Shown: one piece after another, positions 14,244 through 26,507 of the stretch
Layout of the letters: each line of letters opens with the position of its first letter
Position numbering within the stretch: position 1 is the first letter of the stretch
Assembly: GCA_039619475.1 (NCBI GenBank)
Contig: CM077116.1
Location: forward strand, 30,763,183 to 30,827,182
From: Icerya purchasi
Taxonomy: Eukaryota > Arthropoda > Insecta > Hemiptera > Monophlebidae
DNA length: 64,000 nt
Reading direction: 5' to 3'
Position numbers and translations under genes: made by a program
Notes under the pieces: generated by a model
What the model was told of the DNA's origin: nothing
Seen by the model: the letters and a program-made list of their open reading frames with translations, nothing else
The model's database searches: none

Positions 14244-17200
14244 TAGCCTGCTTGAGCGAAAATACGTTAAGACTGCATCGACTAAAATTAAAATTCCTTT
14301 TCATCTAAATCCGGTTTTATTAATTTTCTATTAAATCTAAATAACAAAGTCCCCAATTCCTTTTTAGTTAATAATTTTTGTTATTTCGGTTTATTTCTAA
14401 TTGGTCGCCTTTCCTTTTTCCAACATATTAACTACCCTCATACGTCTCGGTTCTCAAAAGATTTGTTTTTTTTTTCCTACCCTGGGCGCGCCGGCGGCCT
14501 TGACCCAGCAACATGAAAAATTAAGAGTTATAACTAAATAGCCAAGCGGTCAGAAAAGATTAAATCCCCTTAAACAGCTATATTATCAACAAAGTGGTGG
14601 TGGAGGGACCTAGTACTTTCATTATCCTTTACAAATCTACATAATTCGTTCTAAACTAAATTATTGATATTTTCTTTATTGTAACTCCTCCGGACCTTTA
14701 TGGTTGGGTTTAGAAGCCCTTAAATCAATTCCCATTCCCCCCAATTCATACTGGATTTAATGTTCCTCTTTTACCTATACGTAGACCTCACTTAGGTTAT
14801 CGTTTTTTTTATAAAGCGTCGTCTTCCAATTTCTTCTTCGAAACTTATTCCTTCTTTCTTGTCCGTACTTCAGAATTAGCGATTTTCTCCCAACAAATTC
14901 CCCCCTTCTTTCTCATACATCGCATCTGCTTGTAAAATTTCTTCTACAAGTTATACCTTATAATAAACTTCCCTATTTAACTTTAATTTTATTAAAGATT
15001 TCCTTCTAGGTTATTTTTGTTGTCCCCCCCTCGCTTACCTCTGTCTGTTCTCATTCTAAAGCTATTCCACAAGGTTTTACTAACCAAGAATTCCTTAACA
15101 CTACTAATTTTGTATTTCTTTATCATTCTCTCCTTTTTACTGACCGGTCGAAGGGCCCTCGTGTGCTCACATCTACTTTAAAAGTTCCAGACTTCCTTGT
15201 TCAATTTTCTTTGCGAAGTCTGTTGCGGTATTGAGAGAGCCATTCTTATTTCCAATTATCTCAGATGCCAAAAATGTTTTACAAACAATATCATCTTCTT
15301 TGCTCATTATTCCTATGATCCTATTATTCTTCGTATTCGTTAAGTTATCTATAATCTTTTTCGAAAACTCGCCATATTCAAATCGATTTCCTTTGAATTC
15401 CAGGCTAGTGTAGAAGGAAATGAACGGTATTGATCAGTAGTCTCGAGATGCAAATGGACTCTCCATCGACAAATACACTGCCACTAACATACTTCTCTAA
15501 CATCTAAGAAATACCATTTTAAATTTTAGTCAGACTCGCATCCTTCCCCCTTTTCTAGTCACCTTTTATCTTTCTATTCAACCGGATCTTCCATCTTATC
15601 CTTGGTTTCGTAACTTTCTTTCTTTATGTCGCTACATTATATCCTATGTGGATTATTGCGTTTCACTCACCCTACCCCCAATTCTCGCTATCGTTTTCCA
15701 CTTGCAAGCTCTCCTTATTGTCCTTCGCATCTTCCCATTGATAATTAAAAATGTAATTCTGATCACCATTCTCTTCGAATTTTCTCTCATTTGAGCGTTC
15801 CATTCTTTACTTCCAACATCTTAAACTGAATATTCCTGCTGCTTTTAGTGCTGCATCAGTTCTTTCATTTCTGTCGCTTTCTGTTATTTCTCCTCTTGGC
15901 CACTTCATTATTGCTGTAGCTGACTGCATACAAATTTAAATAATCCAGTTTTTTTTTGTTTTTTTTTTTTTTGAACAATCCCTTGTTGGCGAACTCGAAA
16001 AAAAAAAAAAGACTAAATTCAATTTGAAAGGAAAGACATATGTTTTTTAAACTTTAGACATGAAAAAAAAAAAGAAAAAGAAAAAAAAAATTAAAAAGAA
16101 CTATTTTTGAATGTTTTTCGATTTTGCCGTGCGGTGAAGTAAGAGGAGTTGGTTAGAACTCTCCGTTTCCGTTATTGAAAAATGTTCGTAACATCACTGG
16201 AAAAGACAGCGATATTATCTTTAATTTTTTTTAAGAAGATTTCGATATAAAATCATTTAATATTATTACGAACACACGTTAATATCATTCGGATATCAGT
16301 GGGTGTTCTTTTAACTCCATAAACACAACGTAAGCGTCTTCATGTTTTTGCCATTATTTTCAAAGTGCTCATAAAAAAAAAAAAAAAGAAAGTCAGATGA
16401 ACATTTTTAGTGGTCGTCCGATCGTTATAACTGAGAAACTCCATCGGACTATTACGCTGTTGAAGACATTTGATCCTGGAAAAATTACATTAAAATTGTT
16501 TTTTTTAATCAAAGCGGCCTTTTTTTTGGAAATACTCAGGGATCGCCTGTTGCAGGTCTAATTTTAAAATAATAAAGCGTAAAGGTTCAAATTCGGATAA
16601 TGAAATGATGCAAGTCGGTTGTAATGAGTGATCGTTACGCAATGTTGTGCAGCGCAAATGTCCGAATGTTTTCAGTGTGGCCGAATGTTGTGAGCGCATT
16701 TTCGTCAATCTAGGAAACAAAAGAAGCGACGAATACGTCACCTGTTCCGCGAATTAAAAACCGTTTTTACGCAAAATCACGTAGACCGGTCGAACGCAGC
16801 GAGCAAAAATAAAGAAATGAAAAATGTAAAACCGGCACCCTCAATTCGATAAAATGCGAAACGACAACTTTCTTTAAAGTGAAATATATTCTGAGATAAA
16901 TAAAACGTAACGAAAAGAAAGATAAAGTACGCTGATTAATGTATAACATTCGATCTAGGAGTATCTATGTAGAAACAACAATTGGCGGAATTATTTCAGT
17001 ATCGTTAATAGATAAAAATTCCGCTATTTAAATATCTTCGTACACACACTGTTTATAACCTATCGAATGTTGTGAGTTTTGAGTTTTTTACTTATTTTTA
17101 TTTCTTTCAAGAAGCCGAATTTTTTATAACGTGTTACAAGCTATGTGAAATAGAGCGAAATGCATTGGAATCTAACAACATTCTTCCGGTTTTTCCCAAA

Positions 17201-17972
17201 CACCGTACTCGGCACATGTTTTCAAAAACAAAAAATTATTTTATTTTCTCCTCCGTTGCATGCTGTATGGTAAATATTCGACCTAATTCTCAGAGAAGTC
17301 AAACGTTCTATCGGACTCTACAAAAATTTCCGAATAACATTTAATCGATTATAATAGATTTTGCTTTATACAGAGATTGGAGCCAAAAAGAAGAAAAAGA
17401 AAATAGAAAAAACTATTCCAAAAATGAAATGTAGAGATCGTGTATAACATGGCTTTTTGGCAGAACGCGATGATCATTAAACCATGTTAGTGTGCTCGGT
17501 TTGATATTGTTGTGGTCACCATCAAACACATAGAGCGGCCATATAGTGCGTTTAATTATCGCGCAGTAGTCTGAAGTTCAATTCGTGTAGCGGTGACGGT
17601 ATACCAGTTGCAGGAGCATATCTTAAAAACGATAATTTCCCGCTTTTTACTATTCGCTTATTCGCATAATCCGTTTTATTGTTTATCCTATTTTGTACCG
17701 TATCATTAATTTTTTCGTTCTACATTCAAGTATTGTCGAGATAGTGTTTACCATCTATTCGTTAATTCTCTTCGTTTTCTCTTTAATCATTTCTTATTCT
17801 GTGAATCCCCTATTCTAGGAAAATTGTCGCCTTTTTCTTTTTGTCTGCCTCGTCAATTTTCATTTGCTCGCCGTTGTTCAAGGCCACGCGCTTGCCTTCG
17901 ACTTTTCTCCTATTTCTCCTTAACTTTTTATCTATTACAAAGTAAAAATTACATATATATGGCCTTATATAT
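7030..17972. other. Long intron-like tract
   Basis: About 11 kb without a supportable gene. It holds homopolymers, a CG-alternating tract near 8780-8797, an (AG)n microsatellite near 14208-14237, and a pyrimidine-biased region at about 14330-15960 whose minus strand reads as purine-rich, eroded repeat. A piece of that region (15561-15612) is related in reverse orientation to 20190-20250. I found no PH or DH domain exon here. Confidence 0.5.
14208..14237. repeat. (AG)n microsatellite
   Basis: About fifteen AG units in a row, in non-coding sequence. Confidence 0.9.
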
Positions 17973-19157
17973 CAGAGTTAGGAATTAGAGTTACGATTAC
18001 AAGATTGCGCATGTTAATCTCCTCCATGACCAGAGTTAATTATAGAAATGCTAATTGCAACTATTGTAATCGATTATATACATATAGTAATCGTAATTAA
18101 TAATTATAGTTAATAATTACAAAGTACCTAGATTTACCAAAGATTAATCATTACGCACCATTTATATGAATACGTGCGTAATGCTATTCGAATAGTAGTG
18201 GTTTTGAAATGTTTTAATTTTAATAATAACAGAGAGATTCTTTTTTTTTTTTTTTTTTTTTTTTTTTGTTTATTATTTTTCACGCAAACACATTTTCATC
18301 AAATAATAACAATAGTAATAATTTATTATTTTTTTAAAAATCTACACGTCTTTTTGTACAGTGATTATATACATACACACAAGAAACTATTATCGTCCGA
18401 CTATATTAACGTTGATGTGTATAAATTTTATTTGTGTCATCGTCTTCAGATGTTAACAAAAAATAGTTCACGATTTTTCCTTTGACAAATTTCCGATCAG
18501 AGTACTTTGTAATTGAGCATTACAATTATTAATTAATTATGGTTTAAAAAGTATAGTAGTCGTCATTTTTCAATTAATTCCCGCTGGGAAAAGAGAAAGT
18601 TTTTTTTTTTTTCTTGTTTGGGTTTTTCCCTGGTCTTTCCAATATTAGCCAATTACCCGCCAACACGTGTAAATAGTAGCAAGCGGGGCTCACGAGGAAT
18701 GGAATCTGACAAAGAACGCTATACCAAGGAGAAACAATGACAATGTCGATAAATGCCAAACATGTGCATCCTGAAAAGAGAAGGAATGGCATTGCCGAAG
18801 GTTAAAAAGGAGTTAACTGTCCTATACCATGGCTAAGTCTGCAATTACAGAGCCCCCACAGTACCGACGGACAAAGGAATCAGCCTACAAATAATTAAGG
18901 AAGAAGAAACACGCGGGATGTTTAAAAAGCAGTTAGAGCCATCAAGCACCAAAGCTACATAGAACACATAGCGTGCCGTAAAGAGTTATCCGAAAGTTCA
19001 ATGACTTTTTCCACCACTATAAAGCAAAGTTTATTATAATTCTTAATTATGAAAAATTAATAATAATTATGGCGACGACTGCGCGAAAACAGCGCCCACC
19101 ATCTTGTCAAAAAGAAACGAATAGAAAGAGTAATCGATTACAAAATTCCCAACTCTA
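17973..19157. mobile_element. Probable non-autonomous hAT-like element
   Basis: The left end reads CAGAGTTAGGAATT and the right end, reverse complemented, reads TAGAGTTGGGAATT. These are imperfect terminal inverted repeats of the CAGAGTTGGGAA style known from hAT elements. Palindromic GTAATCGATTAC-like motifs recur just inside both ends, as subterminal transposase sites do in that superfamily. Flanks are AT-rich and I could not define an exact 8-bp target duplication. No transposase frame is visible; the interior has a poly-T run (18241-18267) and sequence of unknown origin. Length is about 1.2 kb. Confidence 0.5.
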
Positions 19158-20422
19158 ATATATAATATACTCGTATGTGTATGTAAACTTCACGAACCCA
19201 CGTCAAAATCATCGGTACCGGCTAAAATTCTCTTCAGTATTAGGCTGACACGGCACCCTCCGCCATTTTTATAAATGTCGATGGCAATTTTTATTTTCTT
19301 CGCTAAAAAAAGAATTTAGGGTAAAAATTTCTCATTTTCGACAATTTTTGATCGCTATTCTAATTCAAACGGGGGGAAATCGACACTTTTTTCCGCTAGC
19401 CTTGAAACATTTTTAGAACTCACTACATACATTACGGCCATTATTATTTCGTCTGTTGCGTAATAAAATATTTTATCGCGCGGCGTATGACGTCGTCGGT
19501 TGACAACGAAGTTGAAATTTATCTTAAAAATCTTAGCCTAAATTCGCCGTCAAGTCGTTTCAGATTTAATAATAGAAGCCGGTCTACTATTCCGCAGTCA
19601 AAAAATAAATCGAATAAAGCAGCAGCTAAAGTGAAAACTTTTACATCTTACCGCCCTCCCGCACTCTGCGCCTGATAGTTTCGCGCACAAGTCCTGCACA
19701 GGAACTTAGCTGCGAGGAGCCGTTCAGCAACTCGTAACTATCGATTTTCATTTCTCATCCGATTTAACCCGTATAAAATTCGATTCATTAAATCCAGTCG
19801 ACGTTGGTTCTAGTACAATTTTGAGAAAAATATTGCCTATAAAGATCATCAGAAAAAAAAACAAAAATTCAACAAAAAAAGAAAAATAAAAAACGTCTAC
19901 AAACTGGTTTCCGCTTTATTAATTTTAAATTTCCGATGTCTTATTCGCGCGAATGAGTTTCGACGAACGGAGAAATTATTTCTTTATTTTAAAAACTGGT
20001 TCGACGAATCGTTATTAACACGCGATGCGGTGGGGTATTAAACGGTGGATTGAAATTTCACACGTCTTTAAACAGTGACCAGTAGGGAACAAGGAGCATT
20101 CAAAGGAGAAGTGAGGAAAGGGCGGTGAGAGAAGCAAAACACAAAGAGCGCAGACAACAGATTTCAGTGAGAAATAAACGCTACAGAGAATGAAAGTTGA
20201 GAAACCAAGGATAAAGATCCGGTTGAACAGATTAATCAGGATTAGAGTGAGTAACCCCCCTCAAGTGTTTAGGCTACATTATGAAAGTTCAACTTCGTAA
20301 TATCCGTTACACCGCCTATGAATGATGCGTAGAATATTATAATAGCCATATTTTACTTTACTTACGTGTTCGAAAGAAGCAAGTATGTAAAATTAAAACT
20401 CGAATAATTCTGAAATTTTCAG
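19158..20422. other. Intron-like tract with an ORF and a repeat piece
   Basis: A 62-codon frame opens at 19487 (Met-Thr-Ser-Ser-Val-Asp). It has ordinary-looking composition but only weak donors, so I do not call it an exon. A purine-rich repeat at about 20090-20250 is related to the reverse complement of 15561-15640. Confidence 0.4.
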
Positions 20423-23400
20423 GTGGTTCCGACATATATCCGAAGCAGCTGAAGCGTATAAAACGAAAGATGGCAAACATAAGGCGAGAACAGCCGATTC
20501 GTCTCCTGTTACCGGACACGAATTGGACTCAAACGCTGAGCCTGTCCAGCAACACGCTAAACAGAAAAGGTATGTATTAATGTTCTTTTCCGTTCACATC
20601 TTAATAATGCTACTGTAGCTTTCGATTAGGAAACGATCCTACCACTGGCCTCGCACATTGATGAAAATATTATAATAGTGAGCATAATTTGTGATTGACG
20701 ACTATAAACCAACTTGAATATAATTATTCGAGAAAGAAAAAGAAAAAGAAAAAACGGAAAAAGTTATTTATCTTCTTCTTTTTAACCGACTTCAAAAAAC
20801 GGAGGAGGTATTCAATTCGACTGTTTTTTTGTTGTTTTTTTTGTTATGTGTGTTACCACAGAACTTTCTTTCGAATAGACTTTTGAGAGTGAAGAAATTC
20901 TGAATTCTACGCAATTATATAATACTCATTTCGCACTCGCAATGATATGTACACGTAATATTTTATACTTATAGCGTCGATGGTTACACTGGAAAAAAAG
21001 CCGACACGAACAAACTGGCTCCTAGTATTCTTTTTAAATCTATTAATGAAAGTAGTTTAATTCCACAAAACACCTTGTATCAAGAGTATTATTTTACGCA
21101 TATATACATACAAATATAAACAGATAGACTTTATTTTGTATCTCATTGAAAATAAACTTGAAAAGTTAGAGACGTGTTAATAAGCGACCGGAAAAAAGTT
21201 GAAGGTGAAGCGGAGCCGAGAAGGTAAATAAGGATGAACTTTGATAAGGAAAGTTGACGAATGCAAAATATTCGCCGGAAGGGTTGCCAGGGTGTTTCTT
21301 GTACTGATGAAAGTGAGACTTAAGAAAGAAGTATGTGTAAGGGAAATTTGAAAAATTGAATAACGATGATAAAATGATAAGAAAACGGTTTGAATGGAAA
21401 AGAAGGAGTACGGGGAATTAAAGATTATAAGTAAAAAAGCAAAGAACGTACGAAAAAGGCGAAAAGTTAAAGTCATTTGTGGAGCGTGATGTTAAACAAT
21501 AGGAATAAAACGAACAAGTGCAGAAGGCGTTATCTTACGGATAGAACTTTAAAATAATGCGTTCCGAGTAGTATTTTTGGTATTTTTTAAATCACGCCCG
21601 CGATTAATTGCTAAAAAACGAAATTAAAAAAAAAAAAAAAAACAAAAACGGGTAACGTGTGAACTTTTGAGTAACACAATGAATAAACAAAACCCCCCGT
21701 TAAGGTGTTAAAAATATTCAACTTGTAATTCTCAGCGCAAAAAACGGAAGTGAGTGTCGTCGAAGTGCTTACTAAAAAAAATGAATAAATAAATAAGAAA
21801 ATTCTTAATGAAAAAAGATAAAAACATTCTTTCTCTTACAACATGAGAACTCTACTATGGTGTGACTGAACAAATTAGCGAGAAAAATTTTTGTATCCGA
21901 GTCAAGTGACGGCGGCCACAGCGCCCGCGTCATCTTATTAGGTGTCACGTATTTATTCTTTATTTTCCTCTTATGTATATCTTCACGACGAACACATTTA
22001 CATAGTATAGGATTGCGATTATGCGAAGAGTAATCAAGAACATGAAGTAAACATTGAGCACATTAGAGACTAAAAATTTAAAAAATTCGGATGACACTAT
22101 CTTCCTAATGTTTAAAGCGTCTCTTACTGGAAATAATAATGGCGTAGAATGTGTTAGTACGCTTTCTCTGTGACGACTGTGAATTGACAACGTGAATTTG
22201 TAATTTGCGACAACGTTTGTGATCATCGACTTGAAATATGCAGCGGGGGGGACAGCTCTGGTTGGTCGCGATAGGCTGTGAGTAATTTAAATTTTATTCG
22301 GCTAGAAAAAGCCAAAGGAATGACTTCAATATCGTCCGTTAATTGTTTTTCTCTGTGTGAGAATACGGTTGAAGTCGGCCACGCAGCATTCGATTTTTTA
22401 CGATATATCAGTAATTGGGGAAAACGTTGCGCGGACAACAAGAAAATCTTGCTCGCACCGTAATGATCAACAGAGTGATGAAGGCCGCGATAATTTTTGT
22501 CTCCTGCTCGTAATCGTTTTTTGCCCACTTCTTTAATCCAATTCGAAAATATTCTAGATGATTTTCACTTGCCATCGCTCGCCGATATTTTCCAAAAAAG
22601 AAACAACCCCTCGCCTTCTTCCAAATGGTAGTAATATAATATAGGTTCCTTTTTTAAAATTAATGCCGGGTACGAAAAATACGAAAATCTGGGTGAATAG
22701 CTAGCCGAAATTTTTTCACCGATGACGCCTGGAATTATTTTAAAATTAACAAACGACCATTATGAAAAAGAAAGTATTTTTACGTAATAATGGCGAGGAT
22801 ATAGACTCTTCTCGAATAAAATACGAGCATTCATCGTCGACAACGTTTGCTCGATTTATTATTAGTGCTAGTTTTAGTTTAAGATTACGTTAATTTTTAA
22901 TCGTTTAAAATTGTCGTATTTAGCGAAGAGACGAAGACCGAAGAAAGCGGAATTCAAGATGATAACCATAATGTTACCAGTAATTCTTTGAATTCCTCCG
23001 CCATCGACACCGATTCGCCGGTCAAAAAATTAGGTAATTGTCAATGTTTTTTTTTTTTTTAATTATTTTTTTGAATTTGTAAAATTATCAGTTTAAATTG
23101 CCGATTGATTTTAATAAACTTAAAATTTCCAAAATTGTGCTATCGCAGCCAATATGAAGTTAGTGCCATTTAAGTGTTTACCTATAGTGTTTCGAGGTAA
23201 TTTAAATTATGAGAATATTTTCGATAAAATTTTCCGATATTTAACGATTAAATTTATACTTTTTGTTTTATGTTTTCCGGATAACAGCTGGCCTAAGTGG
23301 AGCTGGAAAAAGTCCCGGCAAACCGAGAAAACGCGTAACGGAACCGCCGAGGCTCACTACGGAAGAAAATCCATTGATCGAACCGTCTCAAGTACTGATC

Positions 23401-24155
23401 TCGCAAAGATCGGTTCTTACTGCCGAACCAGTACTTACACCGTTAGGTAAATATAATTTAGTTTCTCATTCATGCAAAAATTACTACTAGCCTAATTTTA
23501 GTCTATCTTCGAGTAAAATTTGAATCCTTAAAAAGTATCAAAATTCATTATCCACTCGTACTCGGTTAATAATCTCGCATGCAAGCCCAAATAACAAAAA
23601 ATAAATAAATAAATAAAACAAAAAAATGACTTTAACGTTTATTTTGCAATGGTTAGTATTTTTTTTTTTTTGAAATTGCAACAAAATCGTATTGTTTTTA
23701 TTTTTACGACAATTTTTTCCTCATTAGTTGTTCTGAAAAAACTGTCAGATATTTCTTAAATATTACTTCTCGCTAATTTTTGTTTTTTTTTCCTCTCTTT
23801 TATTCTTTTTTATTTTCAACATGCAAGAATTTAACAAATACGCGGTCACTATAAATATCTGTGTACTTTTTTGTTTGAGGGGCTTGTTCTACATGTGCAA
23901 TACGAATTTTAAGACGGACTGTCATTACGTATCCTTCTACGAACTATCAACTGAAAAAAAAACCATTATACTCTTAAAGAATTTCATAATTCTATATTTT
24001 CTGTTTATTAATCACCTTTTCTATTTTTCTAAATCTATTTTATCCGATAAAGTTCCGTATTAAATACGTATCACTAACAATTTCGTCGTGAACCGACTCT
24101 GATTTTTATGTATACTAGCAATATTTTCGAATCATGCTGTACTTTAAACTATATA

Positions 24156-24209
<54 letters not shown>

Positions 24210-26462
24210 AAGAAATTAATAATTTTCAAATAAAAAATTGCGCTGTAACCAATTTTGGTTAATTTGTATTTCTATTTTATTCGAATAAACACGTTTAACG
24301 CTGTTTCTTTTTCTACTTACAAAATGGAATTTCACTTCTAAAAGATGGCGAGACCTATATTTTCATTTTCTCATTATAATGTTATTTCTGAACACGTCGA
24401 CACCAGATTTATCTGTCATCAAATTAAATTAAATTAAAAGTATTAAAAAGGGGTATGCCAATAACCTCTTCACACATACATATATACGTATAGTATGTGT
24501 ATCTATATAATTACTACCATTAATATTTACTCACTCAGCTTTGTCTCTGGTATTAATTTCACTTTTTTTTTTCAATATTTCAATCGGTTGCATGTTAAAG
24601 TTGGTGCTCATTTGAAATTATAAAATTTCTTATTATTTAACCTTTAGTGTTTTCTTATTATAGAGAGATCGTCTGCGTTTTAGTAAGCTCCGCACCAAAG
24701 TTTCCAATTATTAGATTCATCGCCTTAGGGTAAATCGTAATAAATATGCTGTTTCGAACGGCTTCATCTACTATGTGCGAAATAATAATCAATTGCCGCT
24801 AGCTGTGTTTTCTGAAATCTTTACTTCCCTGTCCCTTCAAAAATTTTAACTTTTAAGTCAAATTTAAAGGCTTCAATTATTTTGCAAGATAATTGTGTCG
24901 TCAAATTTGTGTATATTGTAAAGTTTGTTTCTTTTTTCTTTTCTTTTTTTTTTTGTAAATCTGTTAAACATTTAAATAGTGTTTGTATTTTTCTTCTTTG
25001 TTTTTTTTTTTTTTTTACATATAAGAAATTTAATAGTGTATAATTCAATGGAACTCCGCGTTTTGTACATTAAAAATGTGTGGCCGTTGCAAATGGTAAT
25101 TTTAGCATACAATTAATTTCGTTTACGGTAACAACGCTTTGTTTAGAAAAATTACGCCGTAAAGATGAGCTGATTAGAAACGCGTTAAAAGAGAAACAAC
25201 AGTTGGTTGCGGACATTTTACATGTACCTCGAGAGGAATACGAAACAATCGTTGATTTAGCCGGTGAACCAGCTTTCGATAAAGAAGCATCAGAACTAGT
25301 CTTGGCTGCAGTCAATCAAGGTAATGTTCGTCACAGTAACACTTCACGTTTGCGCAGAATGCACATTATGCAATTAATTAACATGCCTGCGGTACGCGAG
25401 CTTGGGAAAAAATATTTATGTAAAAACATAAAGAGTGTTCAGCTAGGCGGAATCAAAGGCGTGTTTTAATTAAAAATCATCACTGTAAATTACGGCTGTG
25501 CTAGAAATTGTGTCTCGAAATTAATATTTTTAATTCGCGCGTTTACTTTATAGTTTTATACGCATGCTTTTTGAGCATCTTCAGTGTAGGCATTTTTTAT
25601 TAAGTTGAACGTGAAGTTCCTTTCTGTTCTTGTTTACATAATTTTCTTGGCCAGATGTGTGCTACATCTGAACTTGCGGAAAATTAAAAAAAATTTGAGC
25701 GATTCTTTTTCTTCGCCTAGCTTCCTTCCTTTTTTTTTAATTCGACCAGCGTGATACGTATGCTTGTATAAATAATATGCGGACGCAATTGCGTTTGGAA
25801 AAGTGTAACATATATTTGTTTCCAAAAACACGCAACCCTTAACGTTTCAGTCAGCTTATAATGACCATCATCATCAGAAACACTTTTATTTTTCGCGTCA
25901 TTTCTGTTCCAGCTAGGACACACTCAGTAGCGAATAACTTTCTACGATGAAATTTCGTCACATACTCGCGTAGAGTTAATCCTCTGTTTTTGTGTTTCAT
26001 TTTTTTCTGTTCTGCGTTTTACAGTGGATCAGTTAACTGCCGTTATCAACGAGTGCTTGCACGTGACGGACGAGGAAGCGATCATAGCGACGTCGGAGGT
26101 TCACTCGGCGACGCAGCAGACGCAATTGTCGAAAGTGTCGCGATTGCCGAATGTTCCGGTTTCGAAAGTGCAACTGATTGCTAATAGTATAAGTTCGCAT
26201 TTGACGCAATTACTTAGTTTGATGACGGAACGCGACCAGGAACGGGAACGTTTACGCCAGGAACTGCAACGCTCTCGGGAACAGTTGCACGCGTTACACG
26301 AAATACAGCAACGTATCGAACAAACCAATTCCGACAACGCCGATAATAATTATGCCGATAAAAAACGCGAAGTACGTATCATTTTGATCGACCATTTTTT
26401 TTCCTGTTTCTTCTTTTTCGACATTTTTGACATTTAAGAAAATACATTTCCTTTTTTTTTTT

Positions 26463-26507
<45 letters not shown>

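Noticed and set aside
19487..19675. 62-codon frame as a third alternative first exon
   Set aside because: A weak donor (CCG/gtctac) would give the right phase, but better-looking donors do not, and there is no other support.
21177..21476. 99-codon minus-strand frame
   Set aside because: Strand-biased purine-rich intron sequence without motifs or splice sites.
22223..22528. Overlapping frames on both strands near 22.2-22.5 kb
   Set aside because: Neither frame has a domain or good splice borders, and the + strand gene model passes over it as intron.
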